From JACKAF01 sp041391485 (GTDB lineage: Bacteria; Bdellovibrionota; FAC87; UBA2466; JACKAF01), in assembly GCA_041391485.1 (NCBI GenBank), contig JAWKNY010000001.1, forward strand, positions 124,001 to 188,000: a stretch of DNA of 64,000 nucleotides, written 5' to 3'. The first letter of the stretch is position 1. Each line of letters begins with the position of its first letter. A model generated the notes under the pieces. It did not search any database, had not been told where the DNA came from, and saw nothing but the letters and a program-made list of their open reading frames with translations. Position numbers and translations under genes: made by a program. Shown one piece after another: positions 55,438-64,000 of the stretch.

Positions 55438-56646
55438 ATGTTCTTCAGTTTCCACTCCGTCGTTCTAGCAATCGCCTCTGCGATGCTCTTGGCCGCTTGC
55501 AGCAATGGCATTTTTCAAAGTAGCGGTGGCGGTAGTAATCCGGATCCCATCGTCGCCGGCTTCCCGAACTCTACCGTACTTGCAATCGCCGTGAATTCCG
55601 CAAACGGGGATGTGTATGTGGGGGGCCAATTTACTTCCATAGGCTCCTTTGATTCCCCTTATATTGCTCGCTATCTTTCCAGCGGCCACCTCGACGCCAA
55701 TTTTGTAAGAGGTTCGGGATTTAATGGGCAGGTGTTGAGCTTGCTCCTCACAAACGATCAGCTTTACGTAGGCGGGTCTTTCACCAACTACAATGGCGGA
55801 GGCGGCTCGGGAGTTACGCGCCTCACGCTCGATGGAGCTTTGGATACGGCTTACAACCCTTCTGCTTCCAATTTCAACTCGGATGTATTGAGCATTAAGC
55901 CTTCAAGAGGCCCCTCCAATCGCCTGCTCGTGGTGGGAGCTTTTACGACCTATGCAGGAATTCAAAACCTTCGTGCCCTTCGCTTGCACACGGATGGTGC
56001 GCTAGACACAGGTTACGGTCCTGTGGGCGTTGGATTCGACGGGACTGTGAGAGACATCGCTCAAGGGGGACAAGCACCGTTTCCAATTATCGCCGTTGGA
56101 GATTTTAACAGCTACGATTCTGTGCCGTTTGACTACATCACCTTTCTGCAAACCAATGGCCAAATTGACCCAGGCTTTTCGACGGTGAACCAGTTTGATG
56201 CACAGGCCAATGCCGTTGAGTGGTTTCAAAACGACGTATTCTTCGTTGTAGGTAACTTTGACGACTTTAATTCGGCATCAACTATAAAAATTGCCGGAAT
56301 TACGGCGAGCGGAGGTAACGCGGTCCCGTTCGCCTCTGGCCCCAACGCCACGGTGCGGAGTCTGGCCGTCTCTACAGGCGGTAACCTCTACATAGGTGGC
56401 GACTTTACTAACCTAAACACCGACGTGCCACAGTACGCAGCGGCCGTGAATACGAATGGTTTTATCGTCGGTAATTTCCTGACGAATGTGGGATTCAACC
56501 TTCCCGTCGAGGCAGCGGCCGCCACTAGCGATCAAAAAGCCTACTTTGGCGGCCAATTCACGACTTTCGGCACCTTCCCCGTGGCGCATTTCGCACGCCT
56601 GGGTACGGACGGAAAACTCGACTCTACGTTTCCCCTTCAGCCCTAG
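55438..56646 (+). CDS. Delta-60-repeat lipoprotein
   Basis: 402 residues. Lipobox LLAAC with Cys21 after a hydrophobic signal (SVVLAIASAM). The mature protein repeats about every 50-60 residues the pattern VYVGGQFTS, LYVGGSFTN, LVVGAFTTY, IAVGDFNSY, FVVGNFDDF, LYIGGDFTN and YFGGQFTTF, each followed by a L-x-x-DG-x-LD unit. This is the delta-60 repeat of beta-propeller-type bacterial surface proteins. It follows the double-propeller gene by 35 bases and is probably co-transcribed. Confidence 0.88.
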   Translation: MFFSFHSVVLAIASAMLLAACSNGIFQSSGGGSNPDPIVAGFPNSTVLAIAVNSANGDVYVGGQFTSIGSFDSPYIARYLSSGHLDANFVRGSGFNGQVLSLLLTNDQLYVGGSFTNYNGGGGSGVTRLTLDGALDTAYNPSASNFNSDVLSIKPSRGPSNRLLVVGAFTTYAGIQNLRALRLHTDGALDTGYGPVGVGFDGTVRDIAQGGQAPFPIIAVGDFNSYDSVPFDYITFLQTNGQIDPGFSTVNQFDAQANAVEWFQNDVFFVVGNFDDFNSASTIKIAGITASGGNAVPFASGPNATVRSLAVSTGGNLYIGGDFTNLNTDVPQYAAAVNTNGFIVGNFLTNVGFNLPVEAAAATSDQKAYFGGQFTTFGTFPVAHFARLGTDGKLDSTFPLQP

Positions 56647-56650
56647 AAAG

Positions 56651-57583
56651 CTATTTCTTCGGACTTTTCAGTACCCACACCGGGCTAGGGACTTTTCTCA
56701 TGATAGCGCGCGTGATGCTGCCGACTAGCACCGAGGCTACCGGGCCCGTATCAGAAGTCAGGGCAACGAGCGAGGGGTGTGTTTTTTTCGCGTGCTTTGC
56801 GATCGCATCGGCAATGCCATCGCTTTTTTTATCCACTACCACCGTTGCTTTTACGCCTTCCACCTTTGCGAGAGCCACAAACTCGTCGCCCCTTTCGGCA
56901 CGCGCTTTTCCGTCTTCCTCAATGTACTGGGTATAAAGCGGCACGGATGTAAAAAGGGAAACGTAATCAGTCGCCCACTGAAGCTTGTGGAAGATAGTAA
57001 TCTTGGCACCGAAGGCCCTTGCGAATGGCAAGAGCCGCGTAAAAACAGCTCTCGACTCGTCCGAAAGATCCGACGGGAACAAGATGCTCTTAAATCCGGT
57101 CGGGGTTCGCGTGTTTGTGGTCGCAACGAGTACCGGGACCGCAGAGAGGTGAACGAGAGTCTCCACGAAACTTCCCATCAGCGCACGCGACAAACCGGAT
57201 CGGGCGTGCGAACTTGCCACGATGAGCTCTGCTCCACGCTCGATGGCATAATCACTCAGTTTAACGACAGCTTGCCGGGCGGAGAAAGTCGGCTGAGAGA
57301 TAAAGTGGGGATCAGCCACCGAAACCGCACTCTTAAGCGGCGCCTTGGCGAGCATCCCATCCAGGCGTTTTTTGACCTCTTCCTCAGTCTGACGAAGCAA
57401 GTTCGAAAGACCGCGGCGTTCAAGATACGGATTAGGCGGAGTAAAGACACAGACCGGTTCCACTTCGCAGTCCACTTTCTTGGACATCAGATCGAGCAAC
57501 TTGGCTGTCTTCTTCAGCATCTGCAAATCGCCCGAAAGTGCATCCACAGCCCAGATAATTTTTACACGCGGTTTGGTCGGCAT
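56651..57583 (-). CDS. Tandem universal stress protein (UspA)
   Basis: 310 residues with two Usp domains. The second ends in VGSITRAIMRKVPSPVWVLK and the first in a GSFVETLVHLSAVPVLVAT strand, both forms of the G-2x-G-9x-G(S/T) ATP-binding loop, of which the second is the more complete. Tandem-domain UspE-like proteins bind nucleotides and aid stress survival. Converges with the lipoprotein gene. Confidence 0.9.
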   Translation of the reverse strand: MPTKPRVKIIWAVDALSGDLQMLKKTAKLLDLMSKKVDCEVEPVCVFTPPNPYLERRGLSNLLRQTEEEVKKRLDGMLAKAPLKSAVSVADPHFISQPTFSARQAVVKLSDYAIERGAELIVASSHARSGLSRALMGSFVETLVHLSAVPVLVATTNTRTPTGFKSILFPSDLSDESRAVFTRLLPFARAFGAKITIFHKLQWATDYVSLFTSVPLYTQYIEEDGKARAERGDEFVALAKVEGVKATVVVDKKSDGIADAIAKHAKKTHPSLVALTSDTGPVASVLVGSITRAIMRKVPSPVWVLKSPKK

Positions 57584-57629
57584 GAGTACTCCTTAATGTA
57601 ATGTCTGCCCTAACGCGCCTATTCTCGCT

Positions 57630-58922
57630 CTACCCCCTCTTAGCTTCAAGGATTGATTTCTCTACGACCGCAGCACCGACACAATCCCCGAAGACGTTGA
57701 CTGCCGTACGAAACCGGTCGAGTAGCCAGTCCACAGAGAGGATAAGGCCGATGAATTCCACAGGTAAGCCAACCGCATTGAGCACAATGATCATGGTGAC
57801 AAGGCCGGCCTCCGGGATACCGGCGGCCCCAATGGCTGCCAGCGTCGCCGTTACCGCCACGATCATCTGTTGCATGAGGTCCAGCTCCAGACCAATCGAC
57901 TGGGCGATAAAAATGGCCGCAGCGGCCTCATAAAGCGCCGTCCCATCCATGTTGATGGTCGCTCCCAAGGGCAACACAAAATCGGTCGACTCCTTGGAAA
58001 CCCCTGCATTCACCTGCGCCGACTCAATAGAGACCGGCAGAGTCGCCGTCGAACTGGCGGTAGAAAACGCCGTCAAAAGTGCCTGGGACATGTTGTAGAT
58101 GAAAACGTAGGGATTCTTTTTGGTGAATAGCCAATAAACGATCGGCAGCACAACAATGGCGTGGATCGCAAGTCCCGCCACCACCGTAAAAGAGTACCAG
58201 CCTGTTTGCTTCAGTACCGTCAAAAAAGTTCCGGTGGCCTGTGCTTTTCCAAAACGGGCCGCCACGAGACAAAAGATCCCCAACGGCGCCACCTTCATGA
58301 GGAGCAGAATGAAAGCCATCAACGCTTCATTCGCCTGCCCCACCAGATCACGAAGGAGTTCCACTTTTTTCCCAAGCGTCGTCATCAGACCGGCAAACAC
58401 GATGCTGAAAAAGATGAGGGGTAGCAGCTCCATATTAACCGCGCTCTTGAAGAGATTGTCGGTAAAGAGCATCAGGAGCAGGTTGTTCAAAATGGTGAAG
58501 ATATCTTTCTCACCCGAGCCCGTGCGCTGCATGAATTGAGTCGTCTCCGGAGCGTGACGAACACTCTCCAATGCCACCGTGTCGAATGCGCCTACGCCCG
58601 GCTTAATTACATTTACCAGAATGATACCGATGATAACGGCGGTGAACGCCGTGAGCAGAAAGTAAATGAGCGTGTAAGCACCCGGTTTGCCAAGCTTACG
58701 CACATCCCCCATCCCGAAGATGCCGCACATCACGCTGGTCACCACAAGCGGTACCACGACCATTTTCAGCAGTCGGAGAAAGATCTCACCACCCGCCGAC
58801 AAGGTGACGGCAAAGTTTGGAAAGAAAAGGGCACAAGCAATCGCGAGCACGATCGCCAGAAAGATATATAAGGTGAGACTGCCCGAATCGTTCGCAATCG
58901 TTTTCTTGGTTCGCTTGGCCAT
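57630..58922 (-). CDS. Dicarboxylate/amino acid:cation symporter
   Basis: 430 residues from ATG 58922 (AAGGGGGGGAACC before it). Eight helices plus two re-entrant loops: TAFSTASSTATLPVS is the Ser-rich HP1 loop and GATINMDGTALY the NMDGT motif of the DAACS (GltP/DctA) family, followed by GIPEAGLVT (HP2). Imports glutamate, aspartate or C4-dicarboxylates with Na+ or H+ as a trimer in the inner membrane. Confidence 0.95.
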   Translation of the reverse strand: MAKRTKKTIANDSGSLTLYIFLAIVLAIACALFFPNFAVTLSAGGEIFLRLLKMVVVPLVVTSVMCGIFGMGDVRKLGKPGAYTLIYFLLTAFTAVIIGIILVNVIKPGVGAFDTVALESVRHAPETTQFMQRTGSGEKDIFTILNNLLLMLFTDNLFKSAVNMELLPLIFFSIVFAGLMTTLGKKVELLRDLVGQANEALMAFILLLMKVAPLGIFCLVAARFGKAQATGTFLTVLKQTGWYSFTVVAGLAIHAIVVLPIVYWLFTKKNPYVFIYNMSQALLTAFSTASSTATLPVSIESAQVNAGVSKESTDFVLPLGATINMDGTALYEAAAAIFIAQSIGLELDLMQQMIVAVTATLAAIGAAGIPEAGLVTMIIVLNAVGLPVEFIGLILSVDWLLDRFRTAVNVFGDCVGAAVVEKSILEAKRG

Positions 58923-59008
58923 GGTTCCCCCCCTTGGCAACTGACAGATGAGAATGGTCTTCGGTCCCCTCCGAAGGATTCTGATGGTCGCAGCTTAGCG
59001 AGACTTGG

Positions 59009-60022
59009 TCAAGAAACTGTAGGGGCGAGATCCGCTCTGGGCGAAGGCGTTTGCGTCCAAGAGGACGGCAGGAGTTTGCCTTGACGCAGATGCACCGCAG
59101 CAAGCACTGCCACCATCGCCGCGTTGTCGGTGCAATGTCGTGGAAGGGGAAAGTAAGCTTCCGAAAGTAAGGTTCTAAAACGAGAGTTACACGCTACTCC
59201 GCCGGTGACCACAATTTGAGGGACACCCAGTTTCGCGGACGCTTCCCGCACCTTAGTGCAAAGCGCTTCCAGGATCGCTTCCTGTGCGGAAGCGGCGATT
59301 TGCAAACGACGCGAATCGGTCGGCTCTTCCTTTGCCGTTTCCAGCGCAACGGCCGTCTTCAACCCGGAAAATGAAAAATCAAACTCGCGCGTGCGCGCCA
59401 CCGGAAAAGAAAACTCACGTCTATCGTTTTCGGTCGCACTCTCTCGCACCCACCGGTCGAGCTTCGGTCCGGCTGGGTACCCTAACCCCAGCACTTTTCC
59501 AATTTTGTCGTAGGCTTCCCCGGCGGCATCGTCCAGTGTGCCACCCAGCCATTCGTATTCGCTCTCGCTTTTCACGTGAAAGAGTTCAGTGTGCCCGCCG
59601 CTTACCACAAGTGCTATCCAAGGAAAGGGCGGTGCCCCTCCCCCCTCAAAGGTAGAAAGCATGGGCGAATAGAGGTGGGCCTCAATGTGATTCAGTCCGG
59701 TATAGGGTTTACCCAGCGCAAAAGCCGCCGCCTTCACGTAACTCACTCCCACAAGGAGGGCTCCAATCAATCCGGGCCTATCGCTCACTACAAACCAATC
59801 GATATCCTGGAGGGTACAAGCCGCCGTATCCAAGGCTTGTTCCACGGCGAGTGGCAGTGCTTTTAGGTGCTCGCGACTCGCCACTTCCGGGACCACTCCA
59901 CCAAAGCGTTTCATCGCATCGATATGGGAGTGCACCACATCGGCAAGGAGTTTCCACGACTCCGTATCGACGATAGCCACACAGGACTCATCACAACTGG
60001 TATCTACGGCCAGGATTTTCAT
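59009..60022 (-). CDS. tsaD: tRNA N6-adenosine threonylcarbamoyltransferase
   Basis: 337 residues from the ATG at 60022, which begins MKILAVDTSCDESCVAIVD, the family N-terminus. VDTSCDES, GLIGALLVG, NHIEAHLYSP (metal His pair) and SFSGLKTA are conserved. With TsaB, TsaE and TsaC it makes t6A37 in ANN-decoding tRNAs. Full length. The upstream six codons of the longer frame are unlikely. Confidence 0.97.
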   Translation of the reverse strand: MKILAVDTSCDESCVAIVDTESWKLLADVVHSHIDAMKRFGGVVPEVASREHLKALPLAVEQALDTAACTLQDIDWFVVSDRPGLIGALLVGVSYVKAAAFALGKPYTGLNHIEAHLYSPMLSTFEGGGAPPFPWIALVVSGGHTELFHVKSESEYEWLGGTLDDAAGEAYDKIGKVLGLGYPAGPKLDRWVRESATENDRREFSFPVARTREFDFSFSGLKTAVALETAKEEPTDSRRLQIAASAQEAILEALCTKVREASAKLGVPQIVVTGGVACNSRFRTLLSEAYFPLPRHCTDNAAMVAVLAAVHLRQGKLLPSSWTQTPSPRADLAPTVS

Positions 60023-60081
60023 CGAAATGCAGACTGCCACATTTGGGAGCTTCTTGTGCAGTGTTTTTTTTGGAGGGCGAA

Positions 60082-61950
60082 TTAGTGGAAAATACGTGCG
60101 AAATCGGGATCGCCAACCGGAGGGTTTTGGATACGGCCGGTAGCCCCATCCGAGGTCGTGACCTCAAGCGTACGGGTAGAGAGCGTCCATCCCGATAAAC
60201 TACAGAATACCCAATACGCGGCTGCCCGTTCCGCGGTGCCCACGCACTGTGGACCTGCTCGCGGGTCGCAAATCCCAAGTCGGAAGCGTTGTTCTCATTC
60301 ACCGCTCCGCCCAGTACGAGTGCGGTCGTAACCGAGTGGGCGTTGAGCGCCTTCGGCGACGTAGCCCGTGTAACCGCTGCCGGGGGAGTCCTCACCCAGA
60401 GCGTTCATCTGGATAAAGCCGTTCGCCGTACCCGGTAAACCTTGGAAGTACGGGGCCCCAGCGGGCGTTCCCGGATTGAGCTGGTTCCCGTTCGAGTCAA
60501 AAGCTTGCATGTAATCCGGATAAAGCGCGTTGGCGAAGTTCGGTTCGATGTAGTCCGAACCGGCGTTACCACCCACATCCGGGAAAATCGTATAAAAGGC
60601 CGCATCAAAAATGGTGGGCGCAGCGAATCGCCACCATCGCCGCTGGCGCGACGTTGCTGGGACGAGGGAGCGGCCAGCCGAGCTGACGGCTCACTGCGGG
60701 CGGCCAATATTGTTGAAAGGGTGTAGGGAATCGTAGAACGCCATAAGCTTCGCGTCCGCAATTCCCAACGTATCGTTAGGACGCACACTAAAATTCAAAA
60801 GCTGGCTGTTGTTACCGGGACGGTTCGCGATAGGGGCAAGAATATCGGCGGTAATTTCGGGCCCAATGCGGCTACCGAAAGGTTTGGCCGTCGCCACGGC
60901 CGTTAGCTCAGGAAAACCGGCTTCCACCCACTTGGAAGGCATAAAAAACAAATTCGGCTGGCTCACCGCTTTCACGCCAAACCAGGTCACGATACCTTGT
61001 TCTTTGGAGTAACCAGCGACCATGTTGTTAAAGTCGATAAAATTCGGTCGTCCCACGCAACCGTTACCTTCAACCTGGAAGTTAATATAGAAAATCGTGC
61101 CGCGGATCGTGCGCTTATTCAGTCGTAGAAACTGGCCCCCGTCGGGTTGCAGAATTTCCAGTCTAAATCCGCGCGTGTTGCTGCGGCTCAGATTGCGAAG
61201 CGCGGACTGATAGGCCGCCGCCACAATGGGGTGATCGGATCCTTCGCCATCCGTAATGCCCGCGACCTCGTTCATGAAATCCTGTAATCCCCCAACGCCT
61301 TGCTCGCCGATCTGCCGATCGAAGAAGGCCGAGCGCCGCGTGTACGCGTCGACCAAGTACTGCGCCAAAATGCGGTTGTCGTTCGCAGCCGCACGGCACT
61401 CTTGGTTCGCCGCTTGTTGGATACGTTGGATTTGCGCTTGAATGGCGATCGCAAACGGGTCAAAGGTCGCAATAACGGGCGGCACGACGATGGGGGGCAA
61501 ACCACCCACGGAAGGCGAAGCGTTTCGACAAAGATTCGTGTCGCGCGCGTAGGTCAATCCTGAAAGCGCTCGGTAACCGTGCGCCTGCTGGCAGATAAAA
61601 AGTTCCGCGGTCGTCCTGCCGTGAGCGACGTTCGCTCCGCGAGGGAAATTGCGGTTGTGGCGAAGGTGGGTGACCTGTACCCGCATCGCAAACTCTTTGA
61701 GATTTTGACGCATGCGGTAATTCACCATGCCGATGCGGTTCAAAATGCGCGCTTGCTGGGCGGCCCCGGCATAAGCAGCGGCATCGGCGGCAAGTTGGAG
61801 GTTAATTTTGTTGTTAATCAGGTGGCCGAAATCCACCACGAACATGAAAAGGATGAACATGAAGGTAAAGACGAGCGCGAAGAGAATCGCGACCTGCCCG
61901 CTTTCGCCACGGGAGCGCCAGCCAGCTATGTACCCCCTAAAATTACCCAT
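60082..61950 (-). CDS. Tad (TadE/TadG-like) secretion protein, C-terminal part frameshifted
   Basis: Residues SGQVAILFALVFTFMFILFMFVVDFGHLI followed by QLAADAAAYAGA are the Tad N-terminal membrane helix of TadG-type Flp pilus proteins. The start is uncertain: ATG 61950 is used, while the frame extends up to 62034. The unbroken frame runs to 60691. Further leftward, FDAAFYTIFPDVGGNAGSD, LVLGGAVNENNASDLGFATRE and WTLSTRTLEVTTSD occur in three frames and would continue the protein to a stop at 60082 if single bases are restored. Other tad genes are not in the window. Confidence 0.7.
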
Positions 61951-62165
61951 CCCTACTATTATAATACGTTGCGTCGAAGTGGGGGTATTACTAATTTTGC
62001 TATTATTTCCACACTTTGCGCAGAATTTAGGCACAAATAGGACGCCCCAAGGGCTCTATTTGCCAGGGTGCACCAACTCCAGTAATAACAAAGATTGGGA
62101 AGGGTCCGTCCTGTCCTTTGGAAAATAATGGAAAAGACCGATATTTTATTAGAAGGAGTCCTTCC

Positions 62166-63617
62166 ATGAAAAGAACGCGCTTAATCTTTACCACTACCCT
62201 AGGCTTGCTGATCGGCATCACGCTGACATTCGGGCTTGGCTACTTTCGCCAGGTGAATGCGGCACCCAGCTACGAGTACCTAGATACCTTTACTAAGGTC
62301 ATGCACTTCGTGCAGGCCAACTATGTGGAGGAAGTGGAAACAGAGAAGCTGATGGAAGGGGCTATCAAGGGAATGCTAAGCACCCTCGACCCTCACACGG
62401 TTTACCTGCCGCCTGATCAATTTAAGGAAATGCAGGTCGACACCAGCGGCCGTTTCGGCGGACTCGGGATTGAAATTACGGTTCAGGACGGCATCCTAAC
62501 CGTAGTCACCCCCATCGAAGACACCCCGGCCTTCCAAGAAGGCGTTGAACCGGGCGACAAGATTATTCGCATCGTGGACAAGCGCGAAAAAGTAGACAAA
62601 GAAACCAAGGGTATGTCCCTACATGAAGCGGTAAAGCTCATGCGCGGAAAAAAGGGTACCCCGGTTACGATCCACGTCGTGCGCAAAGGACTCAACAAAC
62701 CCAAACCGATTACGATTACCCGCGATATCATTCGCGTAAACAGCGTGAAGTCCGGCCTGATTGAGCCTGGCTACGGCTGGTTGCGCATTACCAGTTTCCA
62801 AGCCAACACCACTCGCGACCTGCGTGCTCACTTGCAGAAGATGATTAAGGAGAACCAGGCCAAGAATAAGGGTGAACTGGAAGGCCTTGTGCTCGACTTG
62901 CGTTACAATCCGGGCGGTCTTCTGGAAGAAGCGGTTTCCGTTTCGGGAACCTTCGTTGGCAACGTTCCGGTTGTTTCCACGATGGGCCGTAACAAGAAGC
63001 AGAAGGAAGTCGAATACGGGAAAATGAAAAACCCGTACGATAAGCTGAAACTCGTCGTGCTCGTGAACGAAGCCTCCGCCAGCGCATCGGAAATCGTTGC
63101 CGGAGCGTTGCAGGATCACAAGCGGGCGCTCATCGTCGGCAAAACGACCTTCGGAAAAGGTTCCGTGCAGACGGTTATCGATTTGGATAACAAGACGGGC
63201 GCGCGAGCCGGCCTGAAACTCACAGTAGCGCGTTACTACACACCAAACGGCCGCTCGATCCAGGGCAAAGGTATTACCCCGGATATCGAAGTGGATCGCA
63301 TCGATGTCGATTTGCTTGAGAAAGCCAAGCAAGGCCGCATGCTACGTGAAGCCGATCTCAAGGGCCACATCATCGGAGAGGACGAAGACACCTCCGCCGA
63401 AAGCAAAGACGAGGACGAATCCGAGAAGAAAGATCGCAGTGACTTGCGGCCTATCCGTGAAAAAGACGGCAAGAAGATCCGAGTCAGCGACCCGGCCGTA
63501 CTCGTTAAGTCTGACTTCCAGCTGCAGCAAGCTCTGGCGTACCTGAAGGCGTGGAACATCTTCCGCACCGCCGGGAACTGGGAGCCTGAAAAGAAGACCG
63601 CAGCGGCAAACAAGTAA
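62166..63617 (+). CDS. ctpA: Carboxyl-terminal processing protease (S41)
   Basis: 483 residues from ATG 62166, with AAGGAGTCC before it. Signal or anchor helix LIFTTTLGLLIGITLTFGLGYF, N-terminal helices, a PDZ domain (GLGIEITVQDGILTVV...GVEPGDKII), then the protease core: NEASASASEIVAGALQDH with the catalytic Ser and KTTFGKGSVQT with the catalytic Lys. YYTPNGRSIQGKGITPDI follows. Periplasmic, trims C-termini of proteins or acts on cell-wall enzymes. An acidic C-terminal extension is unusual. Confidence 0.95.
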   Translation: MKRTRLIFTTTLGLLIGITLTFGLGYFRQVNAAPSYEYLDTFTKVMHFVQANYVEEVETEKLMEGAIKGMLSTLDPHTVYLPPDQFKEMQVDTSGRFGGLGIEITVQDGILTVVTPIEDTPAFQEGVEPGDKIIRIVDKREKVDKETKGMSLHEAVKLMRGKKGTPVTIHVVRKGLNKPKPITITRDIIRVNSVKSGLIEPGYGWLRITSFQANTTRDLRAHLQKMIKENQAKNKGELEGLVLDLRYNPGGLLEEAVSVSGTFVGNVPVVSTMGRNKKQKEVEYGKMKNPYDKLKLVVLVNEASASASEIVAGALQDHKRALIVGKTTFGKGSVQTVIDLDNKTGARAGLKLTVARYYTPNGRSIQGKGITPDIEVDRIDVDLLEKAKQGRMLREADLKGHIIGEDEDTSAESKDEDESEKKDRSDLRPIREKDGKKIRVSDPAVLVKSDFQLQQALAYLKAWNIFRTAGNWEPEKKTAAANK

Positions 63618-63637
63618 CCCGATGAGACGGGATGGTG

Positions 63638-64000
63638 ATGCGTGTGCGCACATTTATCTCAGCATTGCTGGTTATCCTGATTGCGGCGTGCTCTTCCCTT
63701 AAGTACACGGATACGGGCAAGACTCTAAAGCCACTTTCTATTATCTTTTCCTCCAATCGTTTCAACTCGCTTGAGACATGCGATTGCGTGCTCAAAAAGA
63801 TTGGAGGTTTGGATCGAGAGTGGAACCTGACCTCGCGGTGGAAAAACTCCTCGGTGGGAGAACTGGTCGCTTTCACTAGCGGTACTACTTTTCTCCCTCC
63901 CCCCAAAGAGTACAAAGCCTCCAAGCACAAGCTCTATAAACGCCGATCCGAAACGATGGTGGAAGGTTTGAGCGAACTCAAACTCTCCGCCCTGTCGCCG
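63638..64000 (+). CDS. Lipoprotein, possibly metallophosphatase-like, cut by window edge
   Basis: ATG 63638, 20 bases after ctpA, gives MRVRTFISALLVILIAAC with a clean lipobox (IAAC, Cys18), and the frame stays open for 121 codons to the window edge. FSSNRFNSLETCDCVLKKIGGL resembles the opening of 5'-nucleotidase-like metallophosphatases that read TND-x-x-G-x-LEPCGC...GGLAR, but the metal-binding Asp and His are replaced. The match is weak. Probably in one transcript with ctpA. Confidence 0.55.
   Translation, partial: MRVRTFISALLVILIAACSSLKYTDTGKTLKPLSIIFSSNRFNSLETCDCVLKKIGGLDREWNLTSRWKNSSVGELVAFTSGTTFLPPPKEYKASKHKLYKRRSETMVEGLSELKLSALSP

Noticed and set aside
56777..57601. Long ORF antisense to the UspA gene
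   Set aside because: Composition is that of a reverse-frame shadow (rich in R, H, C) and the opposite strand encodes two clear Usp domains.
62619..63332. Long ORF antisense to ctpA
   Set aside because: The sense strand encodes a full S41 protease with catalytic residues.
1..64000. tRNA, rRNA or insertion-sequence genes
   Set aside because: I saw no cloverleaf, rRNA-like segment, transposase or IS terminal repeats, though a tRNAscan or Infernal run was not possible.

Overview
The window looks like the chromosome of a Gram-negative bacterium. It encodes several outer-membrane-type proteins, lipoproteins, Sec-type signal peptides and a cardiolipin synthase. The mix of many secreted beta-propeller and Greek-key proteins, a FecR/cyclase/outer-membrane module, DUF502-panC-panB clustering and sigma-54 regulation suggests Bdellovibrionota (Oligoflexia-like) or another deltaproteobacterial-type lineage. 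That placement is an inference without a marker tree.

Layout. (1) 1-7.0 kb: molybdenum cofactor genes. A leftward operon carries moaA, a moaC-moaB fusion and a MOT1-type molybdate transporter, with a perfect FNR-type box upstream. Rightward lie a sigma-54 activator with a degenerate receiver, a small secreted protein, a MoeB-rhodanese protein and a VOC protein. (2) 7.0-11.1 kb: a plasmid- or phage-like remnant with a Cro-type repressor, ParA, a winged-helix replication-type protein, a recombinase-domain protein lacking its catalytic domain, and tandem HTH paralogues. Inside the parA and rep coding sequences lies an array of CTC-N5-GAG half-palindromes at an exact 15-bp period, the strongest candidate for an undescribed element here (iterons, an origin or a centromere). 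The parA leader can form a pseudoknot over its ribosome binding site. (3) 11.2-15.6 kb: TetR-controlled VOC/SDR operon and cardiolipin synthase. (4) 15.8-35.2 kb: accessory, mostly secreted proteins (DUF2608, BtrH_N/DUF4872, beta-trefoil-like, Greek-key/crystallin-like, propeller-like, a histidine kinase, and an M48-like plus UbiB-like assembly). (5) 35.2-48.5 kb: subclass-B1-like metallo-beta-lactamase, acyltransferase, Coq4-like protein, FadD, MddA-like methyltransferase, SDR, SpeD-like protein, and a HAMP adenylate cyclase divergent from a FecR/beta-sandwich/outer-membrane pair. (6) 48.5-64 kb: housekeeping operon rsmA - FadL-like porin - panB - panC - DUF502 - smpB, propeller and delta-60-repeat proteins, UspA, a dicarboxylate symporter, tsaD, a Tad-type protein, CtpA protease and a partial lipoprotein.

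Sequence quality. At least fifteen genes, including smpB, are split by shifts that mostly match loss of a single base, often in a homopolymer run, while the rest of each frame stays clean. Uncorrected long-read indels are the simplest explanation. Split genes are therefore given over their restored extent and the break is noted. The FecR gene differs: its break coincides with a tandem CTGA duplication.
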